From contig NC_059348.1 of the NCBI RefSeq assembly GCF_019703515.2, positions 19,301,656 through 19,365,655 of the forward strand: a stretch of 64,000 bases of DNA, read 5' to 3'. Shown here one piece after another: positions 13,552 to 26,399 of this stretch. Under the pieces are notes generated by a model. It searched no databases. It had not been told where the DNA came from and saw only the letters and a list, made by a program, of their open reading frames with translations. The stretch comes from Myxocyprinus asiaticus (lineage: Eukaryota > Chordata > Actinopteri > Cypriniformes > Catostomidae). The position numbers and the translations under genes are program-made. Position 1 is the stretch's first letter; each line of letters begins with the position of its first letter.

Positions 13552-13974
13552 GGGGGCCTGGGTAGCTCAGTGGTAAATGACGCTGGCTACCACCCCTGGA
13601 GTTCGCTAGTTTGAATCCCAGGGCGTGCTGAGTGACTCCAGCCAGGTCTCCTAAGCAACCAAATTGGCCCGGTCGCTAGGGAGGATAGAGTCACATGGGG
13701 TGACCTCCTTGTGGTCGCTATAATGTGGTTCGTTGTCGGTGGGGCGCATGGTGAGTTGGGCGCGGATGCCGCGGTGGATGGCGTGAAGCCTCCACACGCG
13801 CTATGTCTCCGTGGCAACCCGCTCAACAAGCCACGTGATAAGATGCGTGCGTTGATGGTCTCAGACGCGGAGGCAACTGGGATTCGTCCTCTGCCACCCG
13901 GATTGAGGCGAATCACTACGCGACCACGAGGACTTTTGGGAATTGGGCATTCCAAATTGGGTGAAGAAAAAAAA
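13552..13974 (+). mobile_element. full-length tRNA-derived SINE
   Basis: The 5' head GCCTGGGTAGCTCAGTGGTA is a tRNA A-box, with a B-box-like GTTTGAATCCC about 50 nt downstream; a roughly 330-nt body and an A-rich tail follow. It is flanked by 15-bp target duplications, GGATGCAACGACATT (13537-13551) and GGATGCAACAACTTT (13975-13989), two mismatches. Related copies are at 32471 and 53977. It has no coding capacity; ORFs on either strand are incidental. Confidence 0.92.
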
Positions 13975-13989
13975 GGATGCAACAACTTT

Positions 13990-16900
13990 GGGACTACAGG
14001 TGAACTGTCTTGTGTCATAATTCAGTACAACCACAAAAAAGTTTCTCTTCTGTGCTTGTCTACTCTTTAGCCTCCATTTGAATGTTGTAAGTTTATCATT
14101 ATGATAATAATAATAGCCTGGTATTATGTTATATTCTAATACATATACGTATACACATACATATATGAAAAATGAAAGTGGCAGGTAAAATTGGGCATTC
14201 ACCTGGCACTGCACTTCACGAGGGTTTGATTTGTCAATTCTATCAGCTGAAAAATGCAGAGAGATGTTAGTGTTGTATTTGGAATGATCCTACACTTTTA
14301 AAATACATACACTACATAGTGTGTATTGTAAGTGCATAGTACTACATTTCGGACACAGCTTCAGTATTCACAGTATTGACAGTAGGTAAACAATATCTTA
14401 ATATCCAAAATGCTACATCTGCTGAGGTTCTGAAGTGTGCAACCAGTGGACACTTTATTTTCCCATAAGGCCACAAAAGCTGAGGAGCCATCATAGTCGA
14501 AAAAGCTGTTTAACTGCAAGCCAGACGGCCTATTTCAAGTGAAAGTGCAATAAGTACCAAGAAAGTTATTCCTCGTAGTTAAATTACACTTGTTTCACAA
14601 CACCCGAGTACATGGTTTTTGCTGTTGTTAAAAAACAAGGGTCAAAGGACAATACCCAGATGAGGGATGTTGTATGTCCAGGAATGTATTTATTCATAAT
14701 CTGACAGTATACAAAATTTGGACGCAGTTTATGCTATTATGTGGTAGAGGCGAGTTATAATTTAACCGTGTGAACGTTTGATAATACCGTCAATAGAAAC
14801 CACTTTCTGAACTTACAGAAAGTGCAGATGCCAGCCGAATTTTGAGGCCATCACTGCTCAACCTTTCCATCATTCTCTTTACCTGTCAGTCTACATTAAG
14901 CAGAAACATTGACCTCCAAGTGACCAGATAGGTTTCCATGGCAACCATGTATGACTTATTCAACAAATGAGCATGGGTCAGTTTTTAACAGGTAAGTATG
15001 TGTACTGTAAATTTTACAGAGGCATTCACGCAGTTGGGTGAAGTCTCCTGAATTTCAGCTCCACTAAATGGTGATTCATTAATGGAAACTGGATCCTGGA
15101 ATATGCCACTAATGGAGAATTTTTTTTCTTAATGCTGCAGTGGGTTGTACAAAGCAAACAATAATAAAGAAGAAAAATAAATTAGGATTTAACTGCTATA
15201 CGATTTAATACTTGTTTAATTTGCATGAATAAGTCAGATTAATTTATAATCAGACTAAGTATTCTAGTGCTTCACTAACTTTCTGTACCCTCCTCCATCA
15301 CTGCTACTCTCATATGTCCCACAGCCATGTCTCCCACAATCATCGCACTGACTACAGCAACTATTGGCTCAGAGTCAGGACTTGGCCAACCCCAGAACTA
15401 GTATAAGCAATCTGATTGGAGAAAATGGGGATTGGCTTGTGCCTGTTTGCCCTTGGATCGACTGGCTTGTTTGATTACAGTCCTTTACCCTAGTGGGGTG
15501 GACATATGCATGTGGGGGAAAGGTTGAAATGTGTGTGATGCAAATTGTTTTCCGGTTTCGTTGTAATGAAAGCAGCAGAACATCTTTTAGGTGATACGAA
15601 GCACAGAATGTAAATATTTTACCAATGAGAATAATGCAAACTGTACTTAAAAGGGCCAAATTAATGTAACTAGGTTGTGTATTTATTGGATTTAATTATT
15701 TGAACATTCCAATAAAAAAATTACATTGTTTGCAACTGTGTTAATGCAACCTGATGTACCAGCTTTAAGAAATTATTTATTTGAAAAACCCAATTTAGGG
15801 TGAAATACTGATTTCAAGAGGTCATAGTTTGGACTGCATGACTTGTTTTTGCTACATCTATGACCTTTCTATTGGCTCTCACTACTTTGAAATCCACCAA
15901 GGCATTTCAATGTATTAATATGGCACAGCTATCCACCTTCTTATAAATATAAAAGATCACAAATGGTCATTGTTCCTTGTCTGTAAGGCACTTGCCACTG
16001 CTCTTAGCATTCAAGTCTTATCTTGAAGTCAAAAATGACTTTCAAAACACTTAGAAACACACACTAAAGATAAAAAACAAAGCATCTCTGTCTAGTCTGT
16101 GCAACTGATTTACATATGAAGTAAATTTGACCCATTGCTACTAAAAAGCAGATATTGTGGAGTGTTTCTAGCACTGAGGTTTACAGTAAGTGTGTATATT
16201 GATTTGAAGCTGAGGTGAGAGATCAGAGCGGAGTGCTGCAACAGCTGCAGTGTGGCTGAGTGGAACAATAGCCAGGAGCTGAGAGACCGGCTGCCACAGG
16301 CTTCCCCCGACAGCACTCAGGTCGGCCTTTCATAAATCACTTTTATGCCGTCTGCCACTCAGCAGCTTTACCCTCTCCATGATTGAATGCTTAAAGGGTT
16401 GGGAAACGAGGAAGAGAGAAATAGACTGAGAAAAAAAACAGGGTGGAGATATAGTGTTATAACCAAGTATGGAAGGTGTTTGTTTAGGCTGAACCTGGCT
16501 TTATCACATGGCACTAGTTAATCCTGCATGGAAACGATGCCTTGAAAGCATAAAACAAATGTCTTGATTCATCTGTCTACCTTTTAGTTCCTGTATACTG
16601 TCAATAAGAAATCCTTCTCCTCTGAGAGGTCTGTTGTTTGCAATCAATCGTACCTAGACTTGAGAGCTGTGCCAAAATTAATCAGAGACAACTAACATTA
16701 AAAAAGTAATTTGTCTTTTTCCACAGACTCTAAGGCCCATAGTAATTAAAAGCCCTGCTTACCACTCAATACTTATCACCATTCAGCCATTCTACTGTCT
16801 TAAGTCGGGTACGGGTGTGATTGATGAGATCTCTTGTTACAGGGCTACCTGAACTCAGCACATCCGGGACCGATTTCAAAACTACAGAGATTTGCCCACT

Positions 16901-18131
16901 GGTGGAGAGCCTAGTCAAAGCAGTGATTGTCAGAGTGAAGTCATAGTTCTCAGATTGCAGTTGGAAATCTTGGCTGTGCAACATTTGCAGTGAATTACAG
17001 CAAATCTAAAAACATGTGACACATTTTAGTATGGTTTTGTAACTTGATTTTTTACAGGTTTAACAACTGATAAGATTAGACTGTGTCACACAATAGAGAG
17101 GAAGTATGACAACAGCAAGTAACTATATTTTTACATTTTCTGAAAATAAGCATTATAGTAGGTATTTTCTGATACGGTGTTCTGATTTTTAGCACATAGC
17201 TATGTAGTTGCAAAGTCAAAAGAGCCCACCCCAAGTTCCAATGGCTTTGTTCACACTTCAGGGAAAATCAGATTTTTTTCTCAAATCTGATTTTTTAGAC
17301 TGACTGTTCAAACTGCAAGTTATAAGTGTCCAGATCTGATATTTTTCTGCTCAGACTGCAGTTGCTTTTGCTAGCATGTCAACGTTAGTCATAGTAACAA
17401 TGCAAACTTAAGTAGGTTCACCATACGTGAGAGTTTATTGATGTATGTTTTGCCTTTATGTTTTTCGTGAGAGAAGTATCCAAATATGAATACAACGGAA
17501 CAAAACAGAAGAGGGGGCATTTGCAATGTTTTGCTAGGGTTGACAATTGTCAACCAGGATGTCCCGTATATTAAGGTGCCCATTTTCAAGAGTAATTAGT
17601 AATTCTGACTCGCTGAAAAGTGATGGAGAGGACCGAGAGGAGAGGACAAAGATATAGCAAACAGATGTAAAAACAAATTAATGCGAATGAAGATGCAAAT
17701 AAAAATGTCATGTTATGTAACATGAGTCGTGACAGTCAGACGGTGTGTGGCACGAGAGAGAGTTCACGTGATTATGTATGCTCTCAGTGTCACTCACTTC
17801 AACATGCATGCTCTCGAGGTTCTCTCAATCTCTCATTTGTCACTAATCCCAGCGCAATTTTGTTTTGTCACAATAACAGCGATAACAGTTTAAACCACAA
17901 TAAGGGCACCACAGCTTAAGCAGTTGCTTAATAATTAGTGATCTTTGTTAAAACAAAATGGCAAAGATGGTAAACTAATATATATACTATTGATTTCTCA
18001 CAGGATCAGTTTAATAGATTGTAGTGGATATATCACTCTTATTTTTGAACATTTCTCTGCTGTGTGTGATCAGAGACTATTTAGCAGTGATGGGCCACTT
18101 CTATTAAAACGAATGGGAGAAATTGGAACAT
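13990..18131. other. mib1 intron 12; conserved-looking unique blocks, no gene
   Basis: No exon recognised. 16100-16420 is complex and repeat-free (TTTCATAAATCACTTTTATG and neighbours) and reads like a possible conserved noncoding element. 17240-17350 resembles a degraded MITE with palindromic AAATCAGATTTTTT...AAATCTGATTTTTT. Confidence 0.4.
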
Positions 18132-18139
18132 CAAATGAC

Positions 18140-19786
18140 TAGAGTCCAACCGATATGGGATTTTTGAGACCAATACTGATTTTAGAGGGGGGAAATTCAC
18201 CGATTACTGATATGGTGGCCGATATAGTTAATTTTTGAGCTGGAATGAAAACAGACCTTTTCTATGTGGATTGTTCACTGATTTTGCACCGATATGACTA
18301 TGCACCGATATGACTACGCAAAGGAACTCAGAAGGCTGCTTTCTTAAATATATTCATCAAAGAATATTTGACATTATTATTATACACTGTCAACAAATTC
18401 TAGAAATGAACACTGAGAAAATAAATACAAACACAAGAAATAGTTTAAAAAACATCAGTATTGTATGTTCAGTATCAGTCAGTTGCTGACCATTTAAATA
18501 ATAAATAAAAATACAATAAATAGCTTAAAAAACATCAGTACTGTTTAGTATCAGTCAAATGCTGACCATTAAAATAAAGAATAAATAAAAATAAAATAAA
18601 TAGCTAAATAAATATCAGTACTGTATGTTTAATATCAGTCAAATGCTGACTATAATACTGCCAGTCAATTATTGGCATGTTGTAAAACAAAAAGCATTTA
18701 CACCTGCCGAGACAAGAGAAAAACAGCGGCTGCGGTGTTACACTGTATTCTGCAATACAAGTTCAGGGGAAACGTTCAACGGTGGAAAACCAGACTGTGG
18801 CAGGGCGGAGGGCGGGGCCGGGTCGTGATTCCACACACCCGGCCCCTAATTAGGCTGATTAAGCCTGAGAGGGGTAAAGCCGACCGGAGACGGCAGTGCG
18901 AGAGAGAGAGAGTGTTACGGGCACCTGCCCAACACCTGTGTGTGTGTCTTTCGGTTAAGTTCGTTATTAAAATATTATTTATATTATCAAGCCGGTTCTC
19001 GCCTCCTCCTTTCCATTGAGAGTGTTACACAGACTTTTAAATATTACATTTTATAAATGCAATGACTGGAATTGTTTGGTTGAAGGGGGTACCAAACTGT
19101 GAATCCTGAACAAAACAGTTTGGTGAATACATGTTTACACATTAGCTTCCACTCAGCTGACAAGCAATGAAAGTAGCTACGTGGTTAGCTAGTTAGCTAT
19201 AAGCTCGTTGTCACGGAGAGTAAAAGATGGACCAGCATTGCGTCTCACCAACTAGGTAACAGCGTAGCGTGAAATCAACAATCAACAGACACAATCCACC
19301 ACCGCACCATTGTCTGCTGAGCTGCAAAAAGATGCTCTGATGTTTACCTTTCAATCTGCTACATTACTGACTGCACTGACAAACTATAGCTGGCTAACAG
19401 CAAACAGACATGAGTGACATGGTTGTCAGGGACAGGGTTAACTTTATATTAGTTATATTGAAAAGGGAAAATGATGGGGTCATTGTTTATTAAATTTCCA
19501 GTATGTATATCACAAACTAGTTAGCAACTTACCACGAAGACACCACTCAACTCCGCACCGCTTAAATCCGCCCTGTCTGCAGAGCCAACGTCAGCTCGGA
19601 GTCAGCTCTGTAAACAATGGAATCAGAGTGCGCTCTGCTAGACAAACTATGTAATGACACCAATTATAAAGCATTGTTTTCTGCATTATATGTTCTGAAA
19701 AAAAGTTTTCATATCTGCACATATCGGTAAACATATACGCCGATACTGATATATCGGTGAAAGGCTAATATATCGGTCGGGCACTA
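18140..19786. mobile_element. hAT non-autonomous element interrupted by a solo LTR
   Basis: The termini are TAGAGTCCAACCGATAT and ATATCGGTCGGGCACTA. The 8-bp target duplications CAAATGAC (18132-18139) and CAAACGAC (19787-19794) differ at one base. Inside are three tandem copies of an ~85-bp unit (18429-18655, ATCAGTA...TATCAGTCAAATGCTGAC) and the LTR at 18796-19029. Confidence 0.88.
18796..19029 (+). mobile_element. solo LTR of a Gypsy-like or TRIM retroelement
   Basis: The 234-bp sequence starts TGTGGCAGGGCGGAGGGCGG and ends GTTACA, flanked by a perfect 5-bp target duplication, CAGAC (18791-18795 and 19030-19034). It is clearly related to both LTRs of the element at 60923-61873 (GAGGGCGGGGCCGG, GCCTGAGAGG/GGGATAAAG, GCCGGTTC...CGCCTCCTCC). 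No internal region remains, so it arose by LTR-LTR recombination. Confidence 0.9.
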
Positions 19787-19794
19787 CAAACGAC

Positions 19795-22261
19795 CAACAG
19801 ATGTAGAAAAGGAAGTCCCACCTTTCAGGTAAAAGAGCCAATCAACTTTTAGATACAGACATCGCTTGTCAATCAACTCGAGAACGTGCATGTGCATTAG
19901 CTAGACAAGCCGTGAAAATATTGTTTTTTACAATCATCTGAGTTAAAGCAGCACAATTTATGTTTCCAATGTTGTCAGATTTTAATGCTAATTTGAAATA
20001 TGTTGGCATGGGGTGGCCCTGGCCACCCCTAGAATTTGATTGGCCACTCCAGGTGCCACCTAAATTTCAAAACTATGAATGGTCATTTCCCAGGATGTGG
20101 GCTTTCAATAAAACCAGAAGTGGGCCGCCCCAGTCAAACAAATCTGGACACACCATTGTTGATCGTGATCTTGACTAACCGTATTGGAGATTTCGGTCTT
20201 TCCCCATTCAAGAAGATAGGAGCTGTACTTTTATGCCACTTGTTTACATAGAACAAAAGCTGCCCATCCAGCTCGAGAGCATTCGAAAGATGGCGCAAAG
20301 TGGACTGACTTGCCTTGAAAGGGACTTAGGTGTGATGCTCTCATGGTGTTTACTGGTTGCCAGTGTGTCACTATGATCTTTGTTAGTGTTTTTTAGTTTT
20401 TTTGAACTGTTTTCAAATTAAATCAATGTTTCCATTTCACAATAATGTAAATTTAATGTAATTTTACAGTGTGGGCATAAACATATATCTGCAGCGTTTA
20501 ACTTGTAAAACCATGACAAAGGGACACATTAAATATCTGCAGTAAATATATATTTACTAATTGATGCACCACTATTCAAAAGCCAACCTTATCACATTGA
20601 GGTAGCTCAAACCTGGTTCTTGAGTTTCTGTTTGGGAGGGTACAGCCAATGTGCCTCTGCATTATTGTAAAAGATGTTTGTACTGCTTTAGCTGCCCTGT
20701 AACATACATTCAGAAGTGGTAATCCAAATGGCCTGTTCCCCACAAAGACAATACCTTCCACTGTGACAGTAATAAAATGGTCAATTTGAACTCACTTTTT
20801 AAGTAATTTTATTGAAAATTCCGATCCTACACATGATCATCATTATTGTTTTCCCTTCAAAGTGCCCTGTGAAGTGATTATCATTTATGCAGTTTGAAAC
20901 GCAGTATGTCTTTTGGTAATAACAAAAAAAAAACATTTACTTGGGTGTTGTGGAACAAGTATAATTTAACTACGAGGAATAAAAAACAAACACATGAAAT
21001 CCGATCTGAACATGACATAAATCTCCCCTCAACAAGCTGCACAATTTGTGTGTCCATACAATGTGAGATGAAAGTGCAGAAAAGCACATTATAACAACTG
21101 CAAGCTGTCATTCCTTTCTCTGTCTGTTTCCTGACAGGAATATTACACTTGGAGTTATTTAATTGTTTCTTAAGATGCCCAAACAAATCTAAAGGAGGTC
21201 AAACCAGGAACTCTGCAATGGGAAACACACAGCCCATTTTTCCAATGTTCAATATAAAGCCACTGGCCTTTAACTTCATGATAGAAGAACAATACAACAG
21301 TCATCAATAAGTGGTCCTTTTTCTGATCAATGAACCTGCTCAACTAAACATTCACAATTTATGACTCAAAGGAAGGGAATTAGATTGCACAAATTTGGAG
21401 AAGCAAGGTATGCTTTACTATCTAAGAGTAGGTAAAATCTAACTCAGAAGAGTATTGACATAAAAAAGGGCTGACCTGACCAGTAGATCACCTCACCTCA
21501 CTGCATTACATATTCATTCTGATGGGCCCCTCCATTCACTTCACACATACATAAAAATGATCTCTGACTGGAAAGCTTGTCAACCTCTCATTATTTAAAC
21601 AAAAAGCTCACAATGTTGTCAAAAAGGTTGACTTTTTCTTTTGGGTGGGGGTGGCTCAAGATTAATCTCACACAGGTCTCAGGTTTAGGGTAATGTTCTT
21701 AATTTTTTTTGAATGGGTGATCTCTAAATGCTAGTTTGTTTGTTTTTTTGTTTTTTCTGCAGCACCATGAACTTTAAAATGTGGCTTTTTCAATGGGTCT
21801 GCTTGGCTGAGGGTTGGGCCTCAAGCAAATACATTAGTCTGTAGAGCGCATTGCACCTGGCAAATAGTCAATTTCGGTAATGCTCATAAATACAGAGCAT
21901 TTGAATGCCAATACATTAGACTGAGAACGCATTAATTAAATTGTACTCCACAATTTAAAAAAAATTATAATTAAAAAAGCAGTTTGCAGGATTTTACCAA
22001 ACAGTATCCTATGATATTATATTCTCTCTTAACAACTGACTATCAACCGACAGCCTGAATGTCAATACAGTACAATACTGTACATTCTATATTTACTACT
22101 ATATCTACTTTTTTATATATTTTTATTTTTTATTTTTATTGAATAATGTGTATCTACATAGTGCACATTGTATACTGTACAGTGTATGTTATTATTTGTA
22201 TATTGTTGAGTGCAATTATGTGTATATCAGATGTTTAAATTGTGTTGTGTTAATTTGATGT
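19795..22261. other. mib1 intron 12; mixed repeats and unique sequence, no gene
   Basis: 19800-20300 looks like a degraded dispersed repeat (GGTGGCCCTGGCCACCCC palindrome at about 20012). 20570-20790 and 21040-21300 are more complex and possibly conserved noncoding. No exon recognised. Confidence 0.4.
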
Positions 22262-22398
22262 TATTGTAAATTGGTATATGTCTCATCACTGTCACGACTG
22301 CTATGTTGATCGGAACTGCACCCAAGAATTTCACACACCATTGCACTTGTGTATATGGCTGTGTGACAATAAAGTGATTTGATTGATTTGATTTGATT
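22262..22398 (+). mobile_element. LINE 3' end with TGATT-type tail
   Basis: It ends GGCTGTGTGACAATAAAGTG followed by repeats of ATTTG/ATTGATTTG, the tail left by target-primed reverse transcription. An inverted copy of the same 3' end is at 52017-52103. It is severely 5'-truncated and has no ORF. Confidence 0.75.
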
Positions 22399-22550
22399 AT
22401 ATGATTGAGGAATTATTTTTGTTTTCTAGAAAGGTGTTTTTTTTATATATATATTTATTTAATGAAAGTATTTTCCTCATATTATATCCCAACACTGCCA
22501 CAATCTGTGAAGGATAGGAGAGTAGGAGCTTTGGGACATCTAGAGATTTA

Positions 22551-23098
22551 CACTACCGTTCAAAGTTTGGGGTCACTTGCCTGAAATGTTTCTCATGATC
22601 TTAAAAATCTTTTGATCTGAAGGCATATGCTTAAATATTTGAAATTAGTTTTGTAGACAAAAATATAATTGTGCCAACATATTAATTTATTTAATTACAA
22701 AACTAAAATGTTATTTAAAAAAAAAAAAAAGTTTTTGAAATGGATGACTTGGACCGAATAATTAAGAAAAGCAGCCACTAAGTGCCCAGCATAGAGATGG
22801 GAACTCCTTCAGTACTGTTTAAAAAGCATCCCAGGCTGATACCTCAAGAAGTTGGTTGAGAAAATGTCAAGAGTACATTTCTGCAAAATCTAGGAAAAGT
22901 GTGGCCACTTTGAAGATGCTAAAATATAACACAGTTTTGATTTATTTTGTATTTTTTTTAGTCACAACATAATTCCCATATTTCCATTTCTATTATTCCA
23001 TAGTTGTGATGACTTTACTATTATTCTAAAATGTGAAAAAATAATAAAAAAAATAAATAAAGAATGAGTAAGTGACCCTAAACTTTTGAACGGTAGTT
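22551..23098. mobile_element. Tc1/mariner-type MITE
   Basis: The left end CACTACCGTTCAAAGTTTGG is the inverse of the right end (AAACTTTTGAACGGTAGT), and GGGTCACTTGCC mirrors AAGTGACCC. TA lies at the borders. About 550 bp, no transposase; a common fish element. Confidence 0.85.
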
Positions 23099-23208
23099 TA
23101 CATGATTTAACAGAGACATTACACTAAATGGTGTAAAAACATTACTTAGATTAGATAAAGCCTTGGGCACTGTAGGGGTGTGTGGACTGCAGAGGTTGCA
23201 TTCATCAT

Positions 23209-24224
23209 GGCCTTTGCACAACAAATGCGAATCTTCATCACGATTCTAGCTGCGATTAACATTTTGAATCAAAACAATGGATTCCTAAAGAGTCGTTCAC
23301 ACCTGGAGCGAACATACACGCCGAATCATGCCCCGACAAAGTGAAGGTGTTTTTTACATTGAGTGTGTAATTTTTTTCTTTTGATTCGCCAGCCGATGAA
23401 ATGCCTGGACCAATAATATATGAGCTTTGGATCACATGTCAGGAGCTGCTGCAGTTACCAAAACCAGCACAACAGGTGGCACTTAAGCACAGAAAGCTGT
23501 TTTGACCACAGACATAAAATGCAGAAGGAACTTGAGGAAGAAATCCTGATAATGCTGTAAGGATGTGTATATAATTTCCATCAAATGCCTTAAAAAACTG
23601 AAGCATTTTTTCTCACATTGGTTCTCTTAACATGTTAATGATAGTGCTGCATCAATGCCTTGTATCCCCTTAAAAAAACTCTCTGGTCTTACGTGGATTG
23701 TCTTCATAATGTATTGTATTCCATATTGCTGCATTTTTTGCCTTTGCATTTAATCTTATGCAAGTATCAGCACTGTTCCAAATGATAACATGTTTTAACC
23801 ATTCATATTATTTTTTACACTCAATTGTTTCTAATCACCCCTCAGACTATGTACACATGATAATACTGCAAGTCAACTCATCCAGCAGGTGAACTGAAAT
23901 AGTTTGTGAAGTGTCTCGTATGTTTTTTTCTCATTGAGCAAATCAACAACAAAATTTTATCACTGCTGCAGCTTGTAGAGAAATCTGTTTTCTTTTTCGA
24001 TCTGCTTGTCAAGTACTTCTTCTCTTCTGTCAGTGGAGGGCGGACCAGTTGAAAGATAAGTTGAGCAACCTACTGTACCGGGGTAAAATTACTTGTTGAT
24101 TAGTGCCACCTATTGTAAAGGTGTGAATGTGCTAACGGCGGTCATGTGCGACGCCTTCTATGTGCTAGGGCCATTTGTTGGTGATTTGCCTCTCATAATC
24201 GCATCACTTTGGTGTGCAAAGGCC
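23209..24224. mobile_element. inverted-repeat element with GGCCTTTGCACA termini
   Basis: Perfect 12-bp terminal inverted repeats, GGCCTTTGCACA (23209-23220) and TGTGCAAAGGCC (24213-24224); the similarity continues imperfectly inward (AAATGCGA versus GTGATGCGA). A target duplication was not clear. No ORF of note. Confidence 0.6.
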
Positions 24225-26149
24225 TTTACTCTGCAGCAGTGGAGGACAAAGCAGTGGAGATGACAGGACATTGCAGGATAAAACCAACAGCTACACTGAA
24301 TGACAGAACATACTAATAAACATTTCTGTAGCTATGCCTCAGACAGCTTAAATATGGCTCTTCAAAAATTAATGAAAAGCTTATGAGGAATAAAATGTAA
24401 ACCCCCAGGGGAAATCCTTGCATGCCCCAGAACTGAGACAAATAAGTATATACACAATACGAGTTTGACAGTTTTGAATAGGTAAGCTATTGTCCTTTCA
24501 AGCAATGCAACAGGTTTGATCCAAATTGCTCTCCAGTACTCTATAGGCTTTTCACAACCTTCTAGCGCTATCACACTCCATCTTCTCTTACACCTAAATG
24601 CAAATGTTACTAAGTATAGTGTCGAGCAGGGGCAAGATCTACCATATGCAGAATGTTCAAGCTCTATTTAAAAGAGAGCCGAGAGTACGAAGGGGGTGTT
24701 TAGATTGAGAGTTAGATTGGAGGGTGGAGAGGTTGGGTGTTAAAAGCAGGGGAGGGGAAAAGAGTTAGGGAAACAGAAGTGGAAGCATCAGAGACCACTT
24801 TATTTGGCTGTACTAAAAATAACACAGCAAATAGAAGACCGGCAAGCCAGCACTGTGCTAACGCAAGCTAGCAATGCACCCTGCAGTACACACAATCGAT
24901 AGGTGGAACGCTGGATGGGAGGCTTCCCAGAGCTTGTAGGGGGGGCTTGGTGCGAGGAGGGGAGAGGGGGGCTATTTTTTGCACTGGTTGACTAAATATG
25001 GTCACTGGGAGGTGAGCGAGATACCGGAGAGGAGCCCTTTCCAAATGCTCCCCCGGCAAAAAATGCTAATGATTTAGCGCTTTAAGGTGCAAGTGTAAAG
25101 TGCAATAGATGGCTCTTTTTGTTTTTAACTTGTTTCTTCAGGAGACAGAACTTCATGGAGCGATCTCTAAAAGCAATGGTGAGAGTCAGCTGAAAAGCCT
25201 GTGGTAGTGGTAGACCAATAATTTTTTTATGGCCAATGCCAATTCTGTTATCCGGGGGTATAGAATACAATTTAATGATTGCAAATGTGATGTACACAAA
25301 ATGTATGGAATTAAACATTTATTGAACACAATACTCAATAAACGTACAAAATTTGACAAAGTTTTGACAAAGCCATTAACAAAACTGTTTTAAGATTTAA
25401 GAACTGTCAGACAGGGGAGGTAACACTTCTGTTAAATGGCCAAGCAGACAAGGTATCAGTCAATGTCTCAAAACGGCAACATATCAGTGATTACTTTGCC
25501 TGGCGAAAAGCCTCTGATCACTTCAGATAAGGTTTTTCAAAAGAGGATCCTGTGAACATGGTCTACTATGAAAATTCTGTTGCAAGCCACAGTTCAGCCA
25601 CACTTAGTATACTAAAATGGTTGTTGTTGCACAAAACTAAATAGAGCTGAAGTGTGTATACTTTCTCCCAGTTTAATAGGCAGAGACAACTATAAGTAAG
25701 CCACTATAAATTTGTAGGTTTTCTCAAACTGTGTTTTGAGCGACCCCGTCCAGCCTGATACAACAACATTGACACAACCAATGGCGTGAGTTTGGGGCGG
25801 GACTATCTGTCTGTTCGATCAATGACAGACGGGGCATATTCCAAAGGCTGTTTGTAAACAAAGTTTATTTCTATAATTCAGTTTGGTGGCACAGAAATTA
25901 CACACTTCAGCTGCAAAAAAACAAGAACAGCTATTTTCCACCTTTCCTCCTTGTCTTCTCCTTTATATTTGCTGATGAAATGAATCATAAAGAAGCATTA
26001 TGGAACTGCACAAGGCAGTGGCGAGAGGGATAAAACTGCTAGTTTAAAATGTCAGAGAGCAGAAAAATGCAGAAATAAACTCTTCAAAATGCCCAAACAC
26101 TAAAGCACTAGGGAGAGCTCCGGCAGCCATGCGCATCTTCGCAGAATTC
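24225..26149. other. repeat-poor upstream flank of the microRNA locus
   Basis: From about 24.6 kb the sequence becomes GC-richer and largely repeat-free (purine-rich 24690-24790; G-rich 24935-24970), and it contains the MEF2/CArG-like cluster listed separately. A short dispersed repeat (GAGTTTGGGGCGGGACT, about 25788) recurs at about 37885. No coding exon seen. Confidence 0.5.
24799..25001 (+). promoter_or_regulatory. candidate upstream muscle enhancer: MEF2 and CArG-like sites
   Basis: CTAAAAATAA at 24813-24822 fits the MEF2 consensus (YTAWWWWTAR). Five bases before it is CTTTATTTGG (24799-24808), and at 24992-25001 is CTAAATATGG; both are one mismatch from an SRF CArG box. A CAGCTG E-box follows at 25187. 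The block is about 4 kb upstream of mir-1 on its strand. SRF and MEF2 are known activators of this microRNA pair in mammals; use of these particular sites is inferred. Confidence 0.4.
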
Positions 26150-26364
26150 CCTGCGAATGCACGTTAGAGACAGGAGGGTGGGAGGAGGGGGATGAAAGTG
26201 TTGCGGTTTTTTCTGCCTGTTTTTAGAGCAGCAGAGACAGCTCCTCGTGTCAGCATGATGTCTATCCCTGCCTAAATGTAAGGCGTGAGTGTGCTTTCTT
26301 CACTCGACTCCACCCCTCCTGCTTTACCCTCCTCCCTTACCACTCTTATTGCTTCTCTACAACT

Positions 26365-26399
26365 ACCCCCCCACCCCCCCACCCCACCCCACCCCCCCG
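26365..26399 (+). promoter_or_regulatory. C-run tract with G-quadruplex potential on the minus strand
   Basis: At least five runs of four to seven C separated by single A residues lie within 35 bp, at the left edge of the putative first-exon block of the microRNA host transcript. The minus strand meets the G4 pattern (four or more G-runs of at least three with short loops). A promoter-proximal regulatory role is inferred. Confidence 0.4.

Noticed and set aside
13552..13640. Possible tRNA gene
   Set aside because: A- and B-boxes are present, but no full cloverleaf can be formed and the sequence continues into a SINE body with target duplications.
13587..14070. ORFs of 119-143 codons around 13.6-14.1 kb
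   Set aside because: They are readings of a tRNA-derived SINE and its flank; similar frames recur in the SINE copy at 53977.
18429..18655. CRISPR-like tandem repeats
   Set aside because: Three diverged ~85-bp units inside a hAT element of an animal genome; there is no repeat-spacer structure.
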